From a virus: a stretch of 21,580 nucleotides of DNA. The stretch covers positions 1 to 21,580 of IMG/VR virus record IMGVR_UViG_3300031749_000036; one strand, 5' to 3'. Every line of letters begins with the position of its first letter. Positions within the stretch are counted from its first letter, which is position 1. Of this stretch, positions 1 through 7,575 are shown piece after piece. The translations under genes and the position numbers were made by a program. The notes under the pieces were generated by a model that saw only the letters and a program-made list of their open reading frames with translations, was not told the origin of the DNA and did no database searches.

Positions 1-63
1 TATTGAACTCCATTCTCGTTGGAATTTCTGGGGAGAGGCCAAATTTTGGGATTGTATTATCAA
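1..63 (-). CDS. Partial start of an unidentified tail gene
   Basis: The frame starts with TTG at 63 and stays open for 21 codons to the window edge, reading M-I-I-Q-S-Q-N-L-A-S-P and onward. A GGGGAGG ribosome binding site sits 5 bases upstream of the TTG, and the preceding DUF1833-like gene stops at 85, so spacing fits a co-transcribed gene. In the lambda-like order (tape measure, M-like, then this region) the next gene is often an NlpC/P60 or tail-tip protein, but too little sequence is present to recognise anything. The function is unassigned. Confidence 0.45.
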   Translation of the reverse strand, partial: MIIQSQNLASPQKFQREWSSI

Positions 64-84
64 TTGCACCTCCCCAAAACCCAA

Positions 85-561
85 TCAAAACAGTCCCGGA
101 AAATAACTGGGTGAAAACGTCCAACTAATCTCCGGCTCACGAAAGATGCCCTCTAACGTCAGGACACCTTCGATCACGATGGCATCATATTGCACTTCCT
201 TCAATAAAAAATCTGTCCAAGCCGCCTCTACGGTGTTTGGATCACTGATGCGCACCAACTCCACAGTGATACTGCATGGTGCGCTAAAGCTTCGCAGAAC
301 CCCCACCAACCTTCGATCCACATTTGCCAAACGGAACTTGGCTTGGGGTGGCCGATCAGGAGATTCTTCCACAATTTCCGCCTCAAACGGACAGAAAAGA
401 TAGGTGTTTCCCCGGCTCTCCACGTTGGTTCCGGCATTGGTCAGATAGAGAGCTAATTGCAAGTCGGGGTGAGTGATTGTTACCAGACAAATAACCCCCT
501 CTTCCGTGCTCTGGGCGTTAAATGCCTGGCGGAAAGCCAGACTCACATCCCGGGGACTCAT
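85..561 (-). CDS. DUF1833-like phage tail protein
   Basis: This is a 158-aa protein of the size and pattern of DUF1833 family phage proteins. It has an N-terminal stretch about tail or capsid-type beta structure (V-C-L-V-T-I-T-H near residue 25), a middle part with V-E-L-V-R-I-S-D-P-N-T-V-E near residue 100, and a C-terminus E-P-E-I-S-W-T-F-S-P-S-Y-F-P-G-L-F, which is a typical ending for that family. The start ATG overlaps the end of the upstream M-like gene by 4 bases, so the two are translationally coupled. Its position two genes after the tape measure gene suggests a minor tail or tail-tip component. The family name is from memory of motif style, and the biochemical role is unknown. Confidence 0.6.
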   Translation of the reverse strand: MSPRDVSLAFRQAFNAQSTEEGVICLVTITHPDLQLALYLTNAGTNVESRGNTYLFCPFEAEIVEESPDRPPQAKFRLANVDRRLVGVLRSFSAPCSITVELVRISDPNTVEAAWTDFLLKEVQYDAIVIEGVLTLEGIFREPEISWTFSPSYFPGLF

Positions 562-923
562 GGCAACACCTCTAATTCTACTGTCACGTCGTGATAGCCG
601 GCCCCCCGATGTTTATAGGTAGGGATTGATTTGATTCTGACCGAGACCTGTGTGGTCGTTCGAGGTGGCGGCGGCCAGTGGAAAGTAAATGGCAGAGCGC
701 CATCCCTTAAGTCGTTACGAAGGAAATTATCAAATGATTCGGTCTGTTCAGGGCTGAACAGGTAGGGCAATTTAATTATCCTGACCCCGGCAATTCCTCT
801 GCGCCTGACGACATCAGGCCCGAAGTCAGCCTTGAACCTGATCAGGTTATCGGGGGGCGTCTCTTCGTATTCCCCGTTGTTAGGCTCCCACGGCAAATTG
901 GATGGCCAAGCAGGCATAGACAT
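558..923 (-). CDS. Minor tail protein, lambda gpM-like
   Basis: This is a 121-aa protein. It begins with a Trp/Pro-rich N-terminus (W-P-S-N-L-P-W), then a region with R-F-K-A-D-F-G-P-D-V-V-R-R-R near residue 30, and near residue 70 an F-L-R-N-D-L-R-D-G-A-L-P-F-T-F-H-W-P-P-P pattern. The spacing of the FL...G..F.W.PP elements and the V-E-L-E ending recall lambda gpM, a protein at the tail tip. The gene directly follows the tape measure gene (stop and start overlap in TAATG), which is also where gpM sits in lambda. Length is similar to gpM (about 109 aa). The assignment rests on pattern and gene order, not on a profile search. Confidence 0.6.
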   Translation of the reverse strand: MSMPAWPSNLPWEPNNGEYEETPPDNLIRFKADFGPDVVRRRGIAGVRIIKLPYLFSPEQTESFDNFLRNDLRDGALPFTFHWPPPPRTTTQVSVRIKSIPTYKHRGAGYHDVTVELEVLP

Positions 924-3622
924 TACCTCGTTATTACCCTTGTCACTTCTGATAAGGCCTGGGTGAACTTCCCTGGCCGACTGGCGACCTTAGTCATCAA
1001 GTCCTCGATGGTTACTAGCAAATCCCCACTGGAGTCCTCGCCAACGGATACCTGGTTGGGGGAATTGTTATTGACAATCACATTAACTGGTGACCGGGGC
1101 AGTATCGCCCTGACTCCTAGGTCCCCACCTATCCGGGTTAGGGGCATTACTGCCTCGTAACCTGATTCCCCCATCAACCCCAATCCATCCGCCATTTTGA
1201 ACAATGTAGGCCTGGTAACAATACCACCAGAACCAAATAATTTTACACCTTTGTAATAAGCCCCACCATGCGCGGCCAAATCAATATAGCTAAACCAATC
1301 AGATGTTGTGCCGCCTGGAGACCCAAATAAACTGGAAGCCCATGTTGACAGAGCCTCCCTGAGCCAGGAAAACAAGGTGGTTAATGCCTGTTCGATAGGT
1401 TTAAAGGCCTCTTTCAGCAATATATTGCCTATGGTTTCTCCCAATTTCCGGCCCAAATCTGACAAGTCGAGCTTTCCCTTACCAAAGAGGGCATCTTGCA
1501 AAGAAGAACGAATAGTTTGTGTTATATCCTGGGCCCAACTCTTGGCGTCTTCTCCAAATTTCTTTTTGTTGATTAATAATTGAGTGGTCAGATTAAACTC
1601 AGCTAATTGGTCTGGGGTGATACCTTTCTTAGATAGTTCATCCAATTGGTTCTGGCGCTCCCGGAGTAGCCGGTTGATCTCCGCCTCCTTCTCAGCAATA
1701 ACGCCTAGCGCTGCTTCTTCCCGACCAGAAGCCAAGGTATCATTGATGCTCTTGCGGTTGTCATACTCCTGCTTGAGGAGGTCAACGGATTCCTTCTCCA
1801 GCTTGATCTTTTCCCGCGATGCCTCGCCTTCCAGTTGCATGAGGCGCGTGCTGTGCTCCGCCGCAAGCTTCTGCTGCGCCAGGTCCAGGGCCCCGGGGCT
1901 GATCTCCCCGGCATCAGCCCGATCTTGCAACTCCTTCTGAGCCCAGGCGTAAGACTCCTTCTCCTTGGCGATTTTCACCTCAATGAGTTTCAGGGCCTGG
2001 TCCGTTTCCTCCTGAGCCATATCCTCGAGGGTCTGGTAATACTCCTGGCCGCTGATCTTGCCCTCATCCAGGTCTTTTTCAAGTTCGGCCTTCTTTTTGT
2101 CCTGCTGGGCCTTAAAAGTTTCATAGGATTCCTGGGCCTCCTGGATTTCCAACTGCCGTTTGGCTTCCAGGTATTGGGTCAGGTAGTTCAAAAGGTCTTC
2201 GACAGGTCCTTCGGCTCCTTTGCCTCCGCCACCAGCGCCACCAATCCCTTTGGCTAAATCTCCCATTCTCTCCATGGCTCTTCTGGTGGCTTCTTCGGTC
2301 TCCTTCGCGATTCTTTCGGCTGTGACTTCCTCTTTTGGTTTTGCAGCTTCTTCCTTCGCCGCCTGAGCTGCTTTAAATCCCTCTCCAGCCTCCTGAATTT
2401 GTTTCTGCTGCTCCGGGGTCATCGCGCCGAAGGCTTCTCCTGCCATGGCATAGGGGGCGGCCTCAGGGGCTTTCTCATACAATTTCTTCACCCCTGCGAC
2501 GGCCGCCATTGCGATGGTGATGGTAATGACATAAGGATTGGCCACCAATGCCAGCAACAAAGCCCTCAGCTTTGTTACTACCGCCCCCAACACACCTCCC
2601 TGAGCCGCAGCCTTTGTAAATGCTCCCCCGATGGCTACCAGAGGTCCCACGATCAAGGATAAAGCCTTAGCTCCACCCCAAATGGTAACTACCAATTCGG
2701 CCCATTCGGGATTGGAAGCTATAATCTTACCGATAGATGAGGCCATCTGGATTAATCTGGCGATGATTATCCCTATCCCGGCGCCCAACTCCCTTAATTT
2801 TTCCGCGTTTTGACCAATCCAATTTGCCAAATCACTCCAAACTTTTATTTTTTCACCGGTAATGGCGGTCAACATCGGCTTCAGAAAATTCTCAAAAAGA
2901 GCCTCTTTCGCCTGCTGCGTGGCAAGGTTTAACTGGTTCGCTTGCTTTGCAAACGAAGACCCTACCTTAGCAGCAACCCCCTCCATTTGGTTACCGTACG
3001 AGATGATAAAATCTGAGATCATCTGGAATCGTTTGGTAACCCCCTCGGCATCCTGGCCGGTCTCTTGCAACAACTGACGGACCAGTGCCATCGGCATTTC
3101 CAGGTTGCGCAATGCCAAAGGCATCCCTGTGGCGATGGAGCGCATCACAGCCTCTACTGCCTCATTGACGCTCATGCCAGCAAGGGGGGCAATATTCTTG
3201 ATTGCGTTTACCAGAGGTTCCAGTTGATTTAGGTCTATCCCCGTCTTCAGGGCTGTTTGGACAGTTTTCCAGGACGCCTCGGCCGACAGCCCCATAGACT
3301 TGATTTTTTCCACCCAATGGTCCACCACGCCCATGGACATACCCAGACCTTCGGCCAGTCCATAGGTGGCCAGGCGCATGAGCTCGACGCTGCGGCCGAC
3401 TTCTATACTCGCGGAAGCAAATTGCTTGAAGCTGGACAGGAGTTCATACAAGCCAGTAGCTATGCCAGCAAAAGCTAAAGCACTTTTAAGGGATGCCGTG
3501 AACGACTGTGTATAATTTTTGAAACTGTCAAGTTCACTCTTGGCATTGCCCAGACCGGTCTCCAGACCCTTGATATCCGCCGAGAGCTTGACCAGCAGTT
3601 CGCCTAAATCATTTGATGCCAT
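923..3622 (-). CDS. Tail tape measure protein
   Basis: This 899-aa protein is the largest in the tail module apart from the intein-bearing portal gene. The N-terminal 100 residues resemble tape measure starts (L-G-E-L-L-V-K-L-S-A-D-I-K-G-L). Hydrophobic helices lie near residues 45-65, 280-300, 310-340 and 350-375. A long charged, Gln/Glu/Lys-rich stretch from about 475 to 690 looks like coiled coil. The C-terminal third has L-F-G-S-G-G-I-V-T-R-P-T and L-G-L-M-G-E-S-G-Y-E-A-V-M-P-L, a motif common at tape measure C-termini. It sets tail length and is packed inside the tail tube with the chaperone proteins encoded just upstream. At roughly 1.5 angstrom per residue, the length would predict a tail of about 130-140 nm. 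The ATG at 3622 has an AAGGGG ribosome binding site. Confidence 0.93.
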   Translation of the reverse strand: MASNDLGELLVKLSADIKGLETGLGNAKSELDSFKNYTQSFTASLKSALAFAGIATGLYELLSSFKQFASASIEVGRSVELMRLATYGLAEGLGMSMGVVDHWVEKIKSMGLSAEASWKTVQTALKTGIDLNQLEPLVNAIKNIAPLAGMSVNEAVEAVMRSIATGMPLALRNLEMPMALVRQLLQETGQDAEGVTKRFQMISDFIISYGNQMEGVAAKVGSSFAKQANQLNLATQQAKEALFENFLKPMLTAITGEKIKVWSDLANWIGQNAEKLRELGAGIGIIIARLIQMASSIGKIIASNPEWAELVVTIWGGAKALSLIVGPLVAIGGAFTKAAAQGGVLGAVVTKLRALLLALVANPYVITITIAMAAVAGVKKLYEKAPEAAPYAMAGEAFGAMTPEQQKQIQEAGEGFKAAQAAKEEAAKPKEEVTAERIAKETEEATRRAMERMGDLAKGIGGAGGGGKGAEGPVEDLLNYLTQYLEAKRQLEIQEAQESYETFKAQQDKKKAELEKDLDEGKISGQEYYQTLEDMAQEETDQALKLIEVKIAKEKESYAWAQKELQDRADAGEISPGALDLAQQKLAAEHSTRLMQLEGEASREKIKLEKESVDLLKQEYDNRKSINDTLASGREEAALGVIAEKEAEINRLLRERQNQLDELSKKGITPDQLAEFNLTTQLLINKKKFGEDAKSWAQDITQTIRSSLQDALFGKGKLDLSDLGRKLGETIGNILLKEAFKPIEQALTTLFSWLREALSTWASSLFGSPGGTTSDWFSYIDLAAHGGAYYKGVKLFGSGGIVTRPTLFKMADGLGLMGESGYEAVMPLTRIGGDLGVRAILPRSPVNVIVNNNSPNQVSVGEDSSGDLLVTIEDLMTKVASRPGKFTQALSEVTRVITR

Positions 3623-3640
3623 ATCCGGTGCCCCTTGGAC

Positions 3641-3904
3641 TCAGCGCAATCGGGGACGCCTGGGTTGCGTCCCCGTATCTGTTCCTGCACCTGGCAGGTC
3701 AGGCTGCTCTTTTCTCAACTCCTTCCCGGTCCGACATTTCAGACAGGGGTCTCGGGGTTCCAGGCTGCCGTAAAACCCCCACCACTGCTGCCGCTGTCTG
3801 CGGGCCGCCTCCTGCTGTTTCAGACAGGCTTCCCGGCTCAGATTGGCCCGGTAATGGGAGCATTGCACCCGGTGCGGGTCCGCAAGAATCTGCTCCACGT
3901 TCAT
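3641..3904 (-). CDS. Cys-rich small protein between tail chaperone and tape measure
   Basis: This is an 87-aa protein whose ATG at 3904 overlaps the stop of the G-T frame in an ATGA junction. That coupling is why I prefer this start to longer upstream in-frame starts. It contains Cys15, Cys27, Cys54 and Cys57 (the last two as C-L-K-C), a four-Cys arrangement that could bind Zn, a basic Gln/Arg-rich middle and a W-W-G-F-Y segment. The C-terminus is Pro/Arg/Thr-rich and looks disordered. The family is not recognised. Its place between the tail assembly chaperones and the tape measure gene suggests a tail assembly role. A 59-aa protein at 21174-21353 has a similar four-Cys layout. Confidence 0.7.
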   Translation of the reverse strand: MNVEQILADPHRVQCSHYRANLSREACLKQQEAARRQRQQWWGFYGSLEPRDPCLKCRTGKELRKEQPDLPGAGTDTGTQPRRPRLR

Positions 3905-4649
3905 TGATGCTGTCTCCGCGGCATGGCAGCGAAAAAAGAAAGGGCCCGCTCCGATATTTCGGGCTTGCGGGTCGGTGTCTTTTCTTCCGCCATCAGTCGC
4001 TCCATCCACTTCTCCAGCACTTTGCCACGGCCTTGGTTAAAGGCCAAGTCCAAGGCCCCGGATACTGCCGCAGTTGTCGTAGAGGTTAATTCGGCCAGCA
4101 GTATCCGGCGGTTTAGCCTGGCTGCCAAGGCCAATCCCTTGACTACAGTGGCTGGATAATTATCCAGGAGGTCCGCCAAATTGAGACCCAGACTGGTAAG
4201 CTCCAGCAGAGCTGCGGTTATCCCTAATTGTTGGTGCTTTCCATCTGCCCGGTCAGGGGCGTCATCTCCCTCATGACCAGGCTCAGCGAGTTTTTTAAGT
4301 GCTCGATATTGAGCGACAGCACCTTAACCACCAAGACTAAGGACAACCCTAAATCAATCTCCCCCGCTTCCTCCAGAGATATCCGAAGAGATGCGGACAG
4401 AAACGTCGGCAAATGGGGCAAGATGATATCCACCACTCCCGCCAAGCCGGCAACCCCTTGGCTAACCACCATATCCGAGAGGGTTTCCAAGGTAACGCCC
4501 ACCTCGGCCAGTTTTTCACCGATATCTTTGAGGATAGGGGTTACCTGGAGCAACTGCTTGATAGTCCAGGGTTTGATGGTGTAACCGTCCAGGTTTTCCT
4601 CAGCCAAAAGACTCGTCAAGACCTGCGAGTCGGTGATCTGTTCCGTCAT
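3901..4649 (-). CDS. Tail assembly chaperone G-T (-1 frameshift product)
   Basis: This is the fusion product of the tail chaperone gene after -1 slippage at 4290-4296. The first 120 residues come from the G frame. Ribosomes then continue in the -1 frame at CTC (4290-4288) for 129 codons to the TGA at 3903-3901, giving 249 aa. The junction is hydrophilic (A-E-P-G-H-E-G-D-D-A-P-D), followed by helical T-like sequence (L-L-E-L-T-S-L-G-L-N-L-A-D-L-L). The -1 frame has no stop between the slip site and 3903, and without slippage the downstream part would have only a TTG start (4179) with no good ribosome binding site. In lambda, gpGT binds the tape measure protein and recruits the tail tube protein. 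The same role is inferred here from gene order. Confidence 0.82.
4224..4649 (-). CDS. Tail assembly chaperone G (zero-frame product)
   Basis: This is the 141-aa product of normal translation, from ATG at 4649 to TAG at 4226-4224, with an AGAGGTGAG ribosome binding site. It is acidic in the first 30 residues, then has a Y-T-I-K-P-W-T-I-K-Q-L-L segment typical of phage tail chaperones, followed by helices with hydrophobic repeats. It lies between the tail tube gene and the tape measure gene, the canonical slot for lambda G/GT analogues, and carries a programmed slippery heptamer at codons 118-120. The family cannot be named more precisely without a profile search. Both the position and the frameshift signal support the role. 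Confidence 0.85.
   Translation of the reverse strand: MTEQITDSQVLTSLLAEENLDGYTIKPWTIKQLLQVTPILKDIGEKLAEVGVTLETLSDMVVSQGVAGLAGVVDIILPHLPTFLSASLRISLEEAGEIDLGLSLVLVVKVLSLNIEHLKNSLSLVMREMTPLTGQMESTNN
4248..4296 (-). promoter_or_regulatory. Programmed -1 ribosomal frameshift signal
   Basis: On the minus strand the heptamer A-AAA-AAC occupies 4296-4290, aligned with zero-frame codons AAA AAC of the G gene. After an 8-base spacer there is an 8-bp stem, CCTGGTCA (4281-4274) with TGACCGGG (4255-4248), containing one G-U pair and an 18-base loop. X-XXY-YYZ heptamers followed by a stem 5-9 bases downstream are the standard bacterial and viral -1 frameshift arrangement. Slippage joins the G frame to the T frame. 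Efficiency cannot be judged from sequence. Confidence 0.85.
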
Positions 4650-4659
4650 CTCTCACCTC

Positions 4660-5451
4660 TTAAGCGGCGTTATCGTAGCTCACGTAATAGCCGAAGGGCG
4701 CATCCGGGGTGTTCTCGCTGTCGTCCAGGGCCTCCAGGGTCATGGGCACCTCCATCCACTTCTTGTCGTCCAGACCGGTGGCCCCGTTGGGCTTGAGGAG
4801 ACACTTTGGGACCACCACATCGAAGCGCAAGCCCCGCCCAGCGTCAGGATGTACCTCCAGCCGGGCTGAACCCTCCACGAAGGATACCCCGGCAATGGGG
4901 AAACGCTGCTGATGCCAAGTTGTGTAAGTATAATCGACCTTCACCTGCTGGCCATCGGCAATGGCGCCGCCGGCCACGCGCCAGATACGGGCCACCTGAC
5001 GGCCGTCCGCTCCGGCCACCCCGGGGTCCACAATGTAATCAACGTTCTGTACATAGGTCACATCCCCGGCCAGGTTGGTGACCGTGACCGCCGAAATGCC
5101 GTACTTGCCCAGGGACACCGGGGCCGTGCCGGTGAGGGTCACCAGTTGATCCGTGACCGTCCCGGTGCCGGCGTTCACGTTCTCGATGTTGCCGCCCTTG
5201 AAGTAGTAGCGCAGGTTCTCGATCACCGGCTCATCGAACTTGAATTTGATGGTGAGTTTCTCTTCCAGGACGATAACCTTGTCTTTCATCCGTTTCCCGG
5301 ACCGGTTGCTATAGTGATCCAGTTCCTCGGTGCCAGGCTCGATGTCCAGTTCGGTGATATTCCCCAGGTCCCGTTCTCCGCCTCCATCGTCAAAGAACAA
5401 CTTGACGCCTCCCGGGACCGTGTAGTTTTCAATGTTATGCGGCACAGGCAT
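4660..5451 (-). CDS. Major tail tube protein
   Basis: This is a 263-aa protein rich in beta-strand-type sequence, with little helix and few Cys. The N-terminal part has N-Y-T-V-P-G-G-V-K-L-F-F-D-D, then G-N-I-T-E-L-D-I-E-P-G-T-E-E-L-D-H-Y-S-N and an E-E-K-L-T-I-K-F-K-F-D segment, as in siphovirus tail tube proteins. The middle (about residues 95-180) looks like an inserted immunoglobulin-like or decorative domain (V-T-L-T-G-T-A-P-V-S-L-G). The gene has a strong AAGGAGGG ribosome binding site before the ATG at 5451 and lies directly upstream of the chaperone genes, the usual tail order. It polymerises to form the tail tube around the tape measure. Confidence 0.85.
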   Translation of the reverse strand: MPVPHNIENYTVPGGVKLFFDDGGGERDLGNITELDIEPGTEELDHYSNRSGKRMKDKVIVLEEKLTIKFKFDEPVIENLRYYFKGGNIENVNAGTGTVTDQLVTLTGTAPVSLGKYGISAVTVTNLAGDVTYVQNVDYIVDPGVAGADGRQVARIWRVAGGAIADGQQVKVDYTYTTWHQQRFPIAGVSFVEGSARLEVHPDAGRGLRFDVVVPKCLLKPNGATGLDDKKWMEVPMTLEALDDSENTPDAPFGYYVSYDNAA

Positions 5452-5478
5452 GGTTAGACCCTCCTTTTTATCTGTGGG

Positions 5479-5628
5479 TTAAGAGATAATTTTCATGACC
5501 ACGTAAGCCCCGACAACCAAACCGGCTAGGATGAGACCTACTATGGCCCAGGTTTTCCAGCGGGAGGCCACCGTATCGGCGGCCTGTCCCACTTCGTTTA
5601 CTGCCTTCTCGAAATCCTGAAATGACAT
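5479..5628 (-). CDS. 49-aa single-span membrane protein in the tail operon
   Basis: This is a short frame from ATG 5628 to TAA 5479. A GGAGGG ribosome binding site lies 6 bases upstream. The protein starts M-S-F-Q-D-F-E-K-A-V-N-E-V-G, an amphipathic segment, then W-K-T-W followed by a hydrophobic helix (about residues 28-47: A-I-V-G-L-I-L-A-G-L-V-V-G-A-Y-V-V) and ends K-I-I-S. The pattern indicates an N-in or N-out single-span inner-membrane protein. It fills the gap between the tail terminator-like and tail tube genes. The family is unknown. Because it sits in a structural operon, a role in tail attachment or superinfection exclusion is possible but only a guess. Confidence 0.75.
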   Translation of the reverse strand: MSFQDFEKAVNEVGQAADTVASRWKTWAIVGLILAGLVVGAYVVMKIIS

Positions 5629-5643
5629 GATGTTCCCTCCATC

Positions 5644-6087
5644 TCAGTAAGCCACGCTGAAGGCGTCACCCCAATTGTGAAAATAGGTTATGTCAAAATC
5701 CTGATAGAGCACCCCATATAGATCGTTGGGAAACTCCTTCCGCACCATGCCCTCCACCAGGTTCGTCACCAACCCCTTCAGTTCCGCCGTGGTAATCAGG
5801 GCGTTATGGATTTTCCCCTGTAGGTTGTCCGCCACATCGTTAAATGACACCTGCCCAGCTGGCGTGAGGGAGATGAAGGTCATCAGGTGCAGTTTGATCT
5901 CCCCCACTGCCAGGCGGTTGCGTTTATCCCGGCGTTCCTCTTCCTCAAAGAGAAAGAGCGCGGGAAGTTTCACCCTGTCCAGGTCAATGGGCTTGCCATG
6001 CCAACGGTTGACGGACCCCAATTCCGGGATGGCCGCCAGCACTTCCTCCAGTTTGCGCATCGCCTGGACCTTGATGCTGTCCGCCAT
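5644..6087 (-). CDS. Tail terminator-like protein (lambda gpU/minor tail slot)
   Basis: This is a 147-aa protein that starts M-A-D-S-I-K-V-Q-A-M-R-K-L-E-E-V-L and contains a mixed alpha/beta pattern: a P-A-L-F-L-F-E-E-E-E-R-R-D-K-R segment near residue 45, then L-H-L-M-T-F-I-S-L and a C-terminal Y-Q-D-F-D-I-T-Y. The overall shape (short N-terminal helix, then beta strands) matches phage tail completion or terminator proteins. It lies between the gp10-like gene and the tail tube gene, which is where the terminator is found. Its ATG overlaps the previous stop in TGATG. No diagnostic motif is visible, so the assignment is from size and order. Confidence 0.65.
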   Translation of the reverse strand: MADSIKVQAMRKLEEVLAAIPELGSVNRWHGKPIDLDRVKLPALFLFEEEERRDKRNRLAVGEIKLHLMTFISLTPAGQVSFNDVADNLQGKIHNALITTAELKGLVTNLVEGMVRKEFPNDLYGVLYQDFDITYFHNWGDAFSVAY

Positions 6088-6671
6088 CAGCCCTCCACCT
6101 TGGCAACCTTGGCCAAGTCAGCCATAAACTGAGGCTTGACCCAATCCAGCAGGTGCGCCTTGGGGTCCACCCGCCGGGGCACCACCACCGACCGCTTCAA
6201 GGCGAAAAGGGGAATGGGGGTTTTGCTTTGCGTCCCCTTGGTGCCCCCGGAGTAGCCGAAGATCACCCCCTTGGCAATGAAAGTGGGACCCCAGATGCCG
6301 TCCAGGGGGCCGCCCCGGGCCACCCCCGCCGCGGTCTTGGCCGCCGGCAGGGGGATAGCCAGGAACTTTTTGGTCTTGGGTTTGATAGTGAAGGTGCTGC
6401 CGGCAGGCCCGATATGCACCTTGGCGTATTCGGCCCCGAAGGCCAGTCCCCCCACCACCTTGTTTCCCTCCAGGCGCACTTCCAGGGGTCGGGTGGACCG
6501 GGCCAGGGTGCCGGTGCGCCGGGCCAGGCGGTCGGGTCCGGTGCCGCCGGTGAGATGATAGGTCACCGCCCGCTCCCACATGCGTTTGCTGTGGGTCTCC
6601 ACCACCTGCTTGACTTTGGGCACCAGCCCCTGGATCATCTGGTCCAGGCTTTTTACCGGGTCTTTAGCCAT
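6087..6671 (-). CDS. HK97 gp10-like head-tail joining protein
   Basis: This is a 194-aa basic protein with the usual gp10 family profile: an N-terminal helix (V-K-S-L-D-Q-M-I-Q-G-L-V-P-K-V-K), a T-G-T-L-A-R-S-T-R-P-L segment near residue 55, G-A-E-Y-A-K-V-H-I-G-P near residue 80, and a C-terminal helix after R-S-V-V-V-P-R-R-V-D-P. The A-E-Y-A...H pattern is characteristic of the family, where the A-x-Y-A..V..G element forms part of the core. It is somewhat longer than HK97 gp10 because of a central Gly/Lys-rich insertion. The gene overlaps the upstream connector gene by 8 bases. It probably acts in head-tail joining or tail completion. Confidence 0.75.
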   Translation of the reverse strand: MAKDPVKSLDQMIQGLVPKVKQVVETHSKRMWERAVTYHLTGGTGPDRLARRTGTLARSTRPLEVRLEGNKVVGGLAFGAEYAKVHIGPAGSTFTIKPKTKKFLAIPLPAAKTAAGVARGGPLDGIWGPTFIAKGVIFGYSGGTKGTQSKTPIPLFALKRSVVVPRRVDPKAHLLDWVKPQFMADLAKVAKVEG

Positions 6672-7260
6672 GAGGTCTGATCCGGTAGCGGTCCAGCACG
6701 TCCTTGACCGCCTTCAAAAACTCCCCGGAAGCCATCTTCTGGATGGAGCCGTCCGGGAAACTCACCGACTCCAAACCAATATCCCTACGCCGCCGGAAAT
6801 CATAGGCAACTTGCGTTCGCACCGCCATTTCCAGATCGGCAGGAGGCGGATTATAATCTTCTGGCGGGTTTCCCGGACCTGCAAAGAAGGGGTCATACCC
6901 GCCAGTGTAGGTCACCTTCAGGGCCCGGAGGCCGTAAGGCCAGACCCCATAGCGGTAACCAACCATGCCGGCTGATAACAGTTGATAATCCCCAGCAGGA
7001 ATCAGGGTTACGGCGTCCCATTCCCAGGTGTATGAACCGTAAATGGAGGCGATGTCCACCACCGGCAAGCCCTTGAGATAGAGATATTGCCCGCCGCCGT
7101 CGTGATATTCCACCCGCTCCTTTTTCTCGAAGTCCCGGTTGCAGTAGGCTGCCGCCCGGACAGACACCGCCCCGATGATTTCGGAAATCAGGTCATCCCA
7201 ATCAGTCTCCGTCTGTTCCAGCAGGGTCTTGACCTGGCTCAGGGTGGTCAGGTTCATCAC
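6664..7260 (-). CDS. Head-tail connector protein (HK97 gp6-like)
   Basis: This is a 198-aa protein matching phage connector proteins. The N-terminal helix is L-S-Q-V-K-T-L-L-E-Q-T-E-T-D-W-D-D-L-I-S, followed by A-A-A-Y-C-N-R-D-F-E, then L-K-G-L-P-V-V-D-I-A-S and a long C-terminal helical region (A-D-L-E-M-A-V-R-T-Q-V-A-Y-D-F-R). This order is typical of gp6 family adaptors that bind beneath the portal. Two starts are possible, GTG at 7260 or ATG at 7257, and the second is preferred since it is an ATG. Both lie close to the end of the 85-aa gene, and the ribosome binding site is weak, so coupling with that gene is likely. Confidence 0.8.
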   Translation of the reverse strand: MMNLTTLSQVKTLLEQTETDWDDLISEIIGAVSVRAAAYCNRDFEKKERVEYHDGGGQYLYLKGLPVVDIASIYGSYTWEWDAVTLIPAGDYQLLSAGMVGYRYGVWPYGLRALKVTYTGGYDPFFAGPGNPPEDYNPPPADLEMAVRTQVAYDFRRRRDIGLESVSFPDGSIQKMASGEFLKAVKDVLDRYRIRPHG

Positions 7261-7264
7261 ACAC

Positions 7265-7522
7265 TCACTTGGTCTGGGTTTCGTCCTTCTTTACGGCCCG
7301 GTCCTTGGGAGACTCCGGGGCTTCCTTGGTTTCGGGAGCCGGCGCGGCATTTTGAGCTTTGACCGCAGCCGGTTCTGACTGAACCAACTCGATCTTCCAA
7401 CCCTGGGTCTCCAAGACCTTTTGTTCCAACTCGCCGTCCAGGTCCACCTCTTCCCCGTGGTGGACAAATCGACCGTGGGGGAGATGGAGGCAGTAGCCAA
7501 GTTTCACGCGATAAATAGCCAT
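7265..7522 (-). CDS. 85-aa head-module protein, unknown
   Basis: This is a small protein between capsid and connector genes. The first 45 residues are beta-like (Y-R-V-K-L-G-Y-C-L-H-L-P-H-G-R-F-V-H-H-G-E-E-V), with G-x-x-F and H-H-G-E-E-V-D-L elements seen in short phage head proteins. The last 35 residues are Ala/Pro/Glu/Lys-rich and probably disordered. ATG at 7522 follows a GAGGG site about 9 bases upstream. A structural or assembly role is inferred from position. The family was not identified. Confidence 0.7.
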   Translation of the reverse strand: MAIYRVKLGYCLHLPHGRFVHHGEEVDLDGELEQKVLETQGWKIELVQSEPAAVKAQNAAPAPETKEAPESPKDRAVKKDETQTK

Positions 7523-7575
7523 CGGTTCAAACCCTCATTCAAGATGGGGGCCGGTCAGCCCGACCCCGTCCGGTT

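Noticed and set aside
3901-4179. Stand-alone 92-aa gene with TTG start
   Set aside because: The frame is open further upstream to the slippery site and the TTG has no ribosome binding site; it is the T part of the frameshift product.
4236-4246. TGGAAAG as alternative slippery site near the end of the G gene
   Set aside because: Its codon phase does not fit the zero frame (ATG GAA AGC), so tandem slippage is not possible there; A-AAA-AAC fits.
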